A stretch of 54,832 nucleotides of DNA from Candidatus Paceibacter sp. (GTDB taxonomy: Bacteria; Patescibacteriota; Patescibacteriia; Magasanikbacterales; UBA922), in contig DYFM01000010.1 of assembly GCA_020725175.1 (NCBI GenBank), forward strand, positions 1 to 54,832, in the 5' to 3' direction. The position numbers and the translations under genes are program-made. Below the pieces are notes generated by a model. It searched no databases. It was given only the letters and a program-made list of their open reading frames with translations, and had not been told where the DNA came from. Each line of letters begins with the position of its first letter. Positions within the stretch are counted from its first letter, which is position 1. Shown here one piece after another: positions 51,321 to 54,832 of this stretch.

Positions 51321-52091
51321 ATGAAAAAAAATATTATCTACAACGGAGATTGTACCGAAATATTAACAAAGAAAATTGAAGAAAATTCAATTGATCTTGT
51401 TTTTGCTGACCCTCCTTACAACCTTTCTGGAAATGGTTTGCACTGGAAAGGAAATAAAACAGGCGGAGATTGGTTTATGGTAAATGAGGAATGGGACAAA
51501 ATGACAGCTCCTGAATATATGCAATTTACGAGAAAATGGATTGCAGGTTGTCATAAAGCACTAAAAAACAACGGAGCAATCTATATTGCTTGTAGCTATC
51601 ACAATATCGGAGAGGTTATGATTGTTTTGAAACAGTTAGATTATAAAATAAATAATATCATCACTTGGTACAAAACAAATGCTATGCCAAACATGACAAG
51701 AAGAGTTTTTACACATGCAACAGAATTTGTTATTTGGGCAGTAAAAGGCAGTGGTTGGACTTTTAATTATGAAAAAATCAAAGAAATAAATCCTGAAAAA
51801 CAAAAAGACGGAACAGATAAGCAAATGAGAGATTTTTGGGAAATGCCTTTAGTTCAAGGAAAAGAAAGATTAAGAGGAGAAGACGGGAAAGCACTACACC
51901 CAACACAAAAACCCGAAGAAATGCTGAAAAGAATTATTATAGCAAGTTCAAACGAAGGAGATGTTGTTTTAGACCCATTTATGGGAAGTGGAACAACAGC
52001 TTTTGTTGCTCAAAAATATGGTCGTAATTTTATCGGAATTGAGAGAGAGAAAAAATATGTTGAAGCGACTAAGAAAAGATTAGGTTTATAA
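51321..52091 (+). CDS. Beta-class DNA methyltransferase
   Basis: The 256-residue enzyme has the catalytic motif IV near the N-terminus (VFADPPYNLSG, D30-P-P-Y33) and the SAM-binding motif I near the C-terminus (VVLDPFMGSGTTAFVA), i.e. the beta order, with LHPTQKPEEMLKRII between. Such enzymes make N6-methyladenine or N4-methylcytosine in restriction systems. It follows the AlwI-like endonuclease and probably methylates the strand not covered by the fusion enzyme. The next gene starts 17 bp downstream. It is complete and very AT-rich. Confidence 0.92.
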   Translation: MKKNIIYNGDCTEILTKKIEENSIDLVFADPPYNLSGNGLHWKGNKTGGDWFMVNEEWDKMTAPEYMQFTRKWIAGCHKALKNNGAIYIACSYHNIGEVMIVLKQLDYKINNIITWYKTNAMPNMTRRVFTHATEFVIWAVKGSGWTFNYEKIKEINPEKQKDGTDKQMRDFWEMPLVQGKERLRGEDGKALHPTQKPEEMLKRIIIASSNEGDVVLDPFMGSGTTAFVAQKYGRNFIGIEREKKYVEATKKRLGL

Positions 52092-52107
52092 AATTGCAAT
52101 TAAATAA

Positions 52108-54483
52108 ATGAAACTAAAAGCCATCAAAAAAATCAAAGATTACAAATCATTTCAAGATTTTTCTTGGGCTTCTTTTTTCAATTCTCAAGAATTTCACGAA
52201 ACAGCCAATATCTTTTATGGTGAAAACGGGGCAGGAAAAAGTTCACTTTGCAATATCCTAAAAAGTGTTTGTGAGAAAAAAACTTTTGCAATCAATCAAA
52301 TCCCTAATGAAATTTGCTTAAAGTTTGAAGATGGAGAATATAAGTTCCCAAACGGATCGAATATTTGGGATAAAAACAAAGACTCTGACGATTTTTTATT
52401 TTTTGATCATGAATTTGTGCATGACAATATTCACCTTGGAAATACTAGAGATACACAAGCAAATGGACAAGAACAAAAATCAGGGAAAATGATTATTGAA
52501 TTTGACGGTGAAGCAATAAAGCTCCGTGAAGCTCGCCAAAAAACGAAAAAAGCTAAAGAGGACAAAGATGAAGAAATAAAAAAATATAAAAACTATCACA
52601 AAGACACTTTGGATTTTTCACTTTCTGATGATGAAATCATCTTGTATGACACATATAAAGACAAAACGAAAGAAGAAATTACAGAACTAAAAAAAGAGCT
52701 TGCGAAAGAGAAAAAAGAAACAGAAAAGAAACTTGAAACCGACAAAGCAACAGCCAAACAAGTTAATGACATTCAGAACTCCATTTCCGAAATCAGTAAT
52801 GAAAACATAGAAATAGAACTAACAGAGCAATCTGCTTATCAAGATCTTTTCAATTTTGATCTAAAAGAACAAGTCCAGATACAAGCCGAGCAAGATTTAA
52901 TTACCAAAATCAGACAACATAAAGATTTTTTTCAAACTGGTATTGAAATAAGAGAGGAACACAAAAGCAAGTGTCCATTTTGCCAATCAGAAAATGAAGA
53001 AGAAAATATCGGAAAAATCATCAAGACCTATAATGATATTTTTGACGATACTTATAAAAAACAACTTCAAACATTTGGAACTAACAAAACAACACTGATT
53101 GAAGAATTGGAAGAAATTATCAATGCAGTTAAAAATTACGATCTCAGTTCGGTTTTTGTTGCTTTAAACGAACTTAATCAAAAATACAAAATCAAAAATA
53201 TTTATTCAGTCGAAGAACAAAAGAAATACACAAAACCGACAACAAGCAAAATTACAGATTTAAAGAAAAAAATCGAAAATTTAAAAAAGCCAAGCAATGA
53301 AGATATTGCAGAAATTTACAGCAAGGTAGAAAATGAATTTGATGCTTTAGAAACCTTTTTTAATGATATTTTCACATTTATTGATGAAAAAAATAAACTT
53401 ATCCGTAAATTTAAAACCGATAATACAGACGAGAAAATACAGCAAAGAATTACAGCCAACAGTCAAAAAATTAGTGAAAATGAATTAAAATTAGCTTTTT
53501 TCAACGAAAAGAAAATTGAGAAACAAAAGCAGAAAGAAGTCAAAGAAAAAGAGCTTGAGAGTATTCAAAAAGAATTTGATGAGTTGAAAACAAAACACGA
53601 TACAGCAAAAGAAGACTATGAAAAGTATTGTTCCGAAAAAGTATTTGAAAAAACCCTTAAAAAGATTGAAGAATATTTTGATAAATTCAAATTCAGCTTC
53701 AAATTGGAATTAAAAACAGAGAAAACAAGAAACAAAACAGAATTTCCTTTTGCTTTCAAGGTTTTAGATAACGAAGGAAACGAGAGAGATTTCAAAGAAG
53801 GTTTATCAGAAGGAGAGTTGCAAGTTTTATCATTGTGCTTTTTCTTCGCATTTCTCAATATGCAAACAAATCCTGAAAATAAAATTTTGGTATTAGATGA
53901 TCCGATAACAAGCCTTGATAACAATAATTTAAGCCATTTAGTTGATTTAATCACAGAAGAACACACAAAATTCTCTCAAACCTTTATTTTTAGTCATCAC
54001 AGAACATTTTTTAAGTTTCTGAGAAAGAGTTTTAAAACTGGAAAAGGTGATAACTTAGCTGATGAATACAATATTATTCGTAATAAGAAAGAATTAGGTG
54101 GAAGTTTTATTTGCAAAAGTTGTTCAACAAATTTCAAACAGAAGCTAAAAGATTTTGAGAAAAATATTTATAATAAAGCACAGCAGGGAATACCAATAAA
54201 TATTGAAATGAAAATTGTTGAATATGGGCAATATTTAAGATACGAAGTAGAGAAATTTATAAAAAACGATTTATTATTTTGGGAAGCTGATAGTCAATTT
54301 TCAAAAGCAATTAATGGGATAAAAAGTAGCAGAAATAGCATAACCGATGAAGATTTAGACAAAATCAATGAAATATATAAGTTTTGCAATTTGACAACTT
54401 CTCATGTAGATATTGGAGATGATCACGGACTAGGACAGCTAAAAGATAAAATCAGTGATTTTGTTCGGATAATTGGAGAATAA
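52108..54483 (+). CDS. RloC/PrrC-like ATPase, possible anticodon nuclease
   Basis: The 791-residue protein is an SMC/ABC-type ATPase of the AAA_13 (RloC/PrrC) kind. Walker A is GENGAGKS (38-45). Long coiled coils (about 140-225 and 440-510) flank a zinc-hook-like CPFC (289-292). The ABC signature is LSEGE (566-570), Walker B is KILVLDDP (592-599) and the H-loop is FSHHRTF. A second CxxC (C669/C672) starts the C-terminal domain, which carries R711-x3-E715 and H766, resembling the R-E-H triad of the PrrC anticodon nuclease. RloC and PrrC cut tRNA when restriction is inhibited, for example by phage. As the last gene of a type IIS restriction operon it would be a back-up abortive-infection module. 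The nuclease role is an inference from spacing and motifs. Confidence 0.8.
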   Translation: MKLKAIKKIKDYKSFQDFSWASFFNSQEFHETANIFYGENGAGKSSLCNILKSVCEKKTFAINQIPNEICLKFEDGEYKFPNGSNIWDKNKDSDDFLFFDHEFVHDNIHLGNTRDTQANGQEQKSGKMIIEFDGEAIKLREARQKTKKAKEDKDEEIKKYKNYHKDTLDFSLSDDEIILYDTYKDKTKEEITELKKELAKEKKETEKKLETDKATAKQVNDIQNSISEISNENIEIELTEQSAYQDLFNFDLKEQVQIQAEQDLITKIRQHKDFFQTGIEIREEHKSKCPFCQSENEEENIGKIIKTYNDIFDDTYKKQLQTFGTNKTTLIEELEEIINAVKNYDLSSVFVALNELNQKYKIKNIYSVEEQKKYTKPTTSKITDLKKKIENLKKPSNEDIAEIYSKVENEFDALETFFNDIFTFIDEKNKLIRKFKTDNTDEKIQQRITANSQKISENELKLAFFNEKKIEKQKQKEVKEKELESIQKEFDELKTKHDTAKEDYEKYCSEKVFEKTLKKIEEYFDKFKFSFKLELKTEKTRNKTEFPFAFKVLDNEGNERDFKEGLSEGELQVLSLCFFFAFLNMQTNPENKILVLDDPITSLDNNNLSHLVDLITEEHTKFSQTFIFSHHRTFFKFLRKSFKTGKGDNLADEYNIIRNKKELGGSFICKSCSTNFKQKLKDFEKNIYNKAQQGIPINIEMKIVEYGQYLRYEVEKFIKNDLLFWEADSQFSKAINGIKSSRNSITDEDLDKINEIYKFCNLTTSHVDIGDDHGLGQLKDKISDFVRIIGE

Positions 54484-54486
54484 ACC

Positions 54487-54541
54487 AAATAAAAGGCAAA
54501 AATTCATTCCCCTTAAACCCCTTTCTTTTTGCCTTTTATTT
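54487..54541. terminator. 16-bp perfect hairpin, first of two after the cassette
   Basis: AAATAAAAGGCAAAAA (54487-54502) and its complement (54526-54541) enclose a 23-nt loop with CCCCTTAAACCCCT. It follows the ATPase stop by three bases and probably terminates the operon. Confidence 0.85.
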
Positions 54542-54551
54542 GCAGTAAGGT

Positions 54552-54600
54552 GTTTTAAAAAATGGAATTCACCCCTAACCCCTCTTCCATTTTTTAAAAC
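54552..54600. terminator. 16-bp perfect hairpin, second of two after the cassette
   Basis: GTTTTAAAAAATGGAA (54552-54567) and its complement (54585-54600) enclose a 17-nt loop with CACCCCTAACCCCTC, similar to the loop of the preceding hairpin although the stems differ. The right terminal inverted repeat starts one base later. Confidence 0.85.
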
Positions 54601-54601
54601 G

Positions 54602-54671
54602 GAAAAATCTTATTTTATAAACAATTAAATGAAAAAAGCAGAGTGAAAAAGAATAATAAGGAAAAAATGTA
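54602..54671 (-). repeat. Right 70-bp terminal inverted repeat of the defence cassette
   Basis: This is the inverted counterpart of 47420-47489, without gaps and matching in about 54 of 70 positions. The perfect core is AAAAAAGCAGAGTGAAAAA (54632-54650). Together the repeats bound about 7.25 kb containing exactly the four defence genes. Confidence 0.75.
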
Positions 54672-54832
54672 CGCTTCGTCGCTCCGTTTCTCTCCGCTCC
54701 TTGCCCCGTTGCACTCTCGCCTTTTATTTTTCGATAAATTGAATAGAATAAGGATGAAAAATAAAAGACTCGGGTCATATAACTATCTATATCCCCGTCA
54801 AGAACATCTGTGGATAACAAAGAGGCCGTTTA
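54672..54832. other. Right edge, no gene seen
   Basis: The stretch carries CGCTCCG/CTCCGCTCC phrases like those at the left end of the cassette and the outer motif GTCATATAACT (54774-54784). On the minus strand TTGACG and TATGAC are about 16 bp apart near 54800-54775, a possible promoter. TGTGGATAA (about 54809-54817) matches a DnaA box. A short minus-strand frame here is rejected as non-coding. Confidence 0.5.

Noticed and set aside
47676-54483. Phage or transposon origin of the defence cassette
   Set aside because: There is no transposase, integrase or phage structural gene between the inverted repeats, so only a non-autonomous mobile unit can be proposed.

Overview
The window looks like a chromosomal piece of a Patescibacteria/CPR bacterium, probably Parcubacteria-like. 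The evidence is a moderate-to-low GC content, the standard code, mostly absent Shine-Dalgarno sequences, a minimal housekeeping set, and many membrane or lipoprotein genes that look lineage-specific. Many intergenic gaps are filled with short local repeats and palindromes. No 16S gene is present, so the lineage is an inference.

Layout. (1) 1-6720, minus strand: a complete type V-A CRISPR locus in the order promoter, structured leader RNA, cas12a, cas4, cas1, cas2, array leader and array; the array runs off the left edge. (2) 6721-13600, plus strand: a TrmB-type regulator, FtsK, a RodZ-like protein and RecA. (3) 13680-22876: two related hypothetical proteins, a SpoIID-domain surface protein, a flippase/O-antigen-ligase pair, a Nudix hydrolase, a TrpR/YerC-like regulator, an S66 peptidase and a GC-rich orphan gene. 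(4) 23083-36566: thrS behind a T-box riboswitch, a Kazal/DUF333 lipoprotein with L-lactate dehydrogenase, secE-nusG-rplK, gyrB, a RodA/FtsW protein and bL25. (5) 36752-47010: a DUF3048 protein, gatB, two related membrane proteins, a nearly complete dTMP-synthesis set (dCMP deaminase, nucleotide kinase, dUTPase, ThyA, DHFR, Tmk-like kinase), a CPBP protease and rplA. (6) 47420-54671: a very AT-rich four-gene defence cassette (RadC-methyltransferase fusion, AlwI-family type IIS endonuclease, second methyltransferase, RloC/PrrC-like ATPase) bounded by 70-bp inverted repeats.

The strongest candidates for something new are four. The first is the roughly 119-nt leader RNA before cas12a. A good promoter places +1 at the first base of a closing helix, and the 3' strand of that helix is also the 5' strand of an intrinsic terminator: a riboswitch or attenuator layout controlling a CRISPR operon. 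The second is the inverted-repeat-bounded restriction cassette, with its RadC-methyltransferase fusion and a putative tRNA-cutting ATPase. The third is a complete T-box in front of thrS. The fourth is a set of dispersed palindromic repeats that have also entered the reading frame of the O-antigen ligase gene. All structures were folded by eye and all families were assigned by motif recognition, without database searches.
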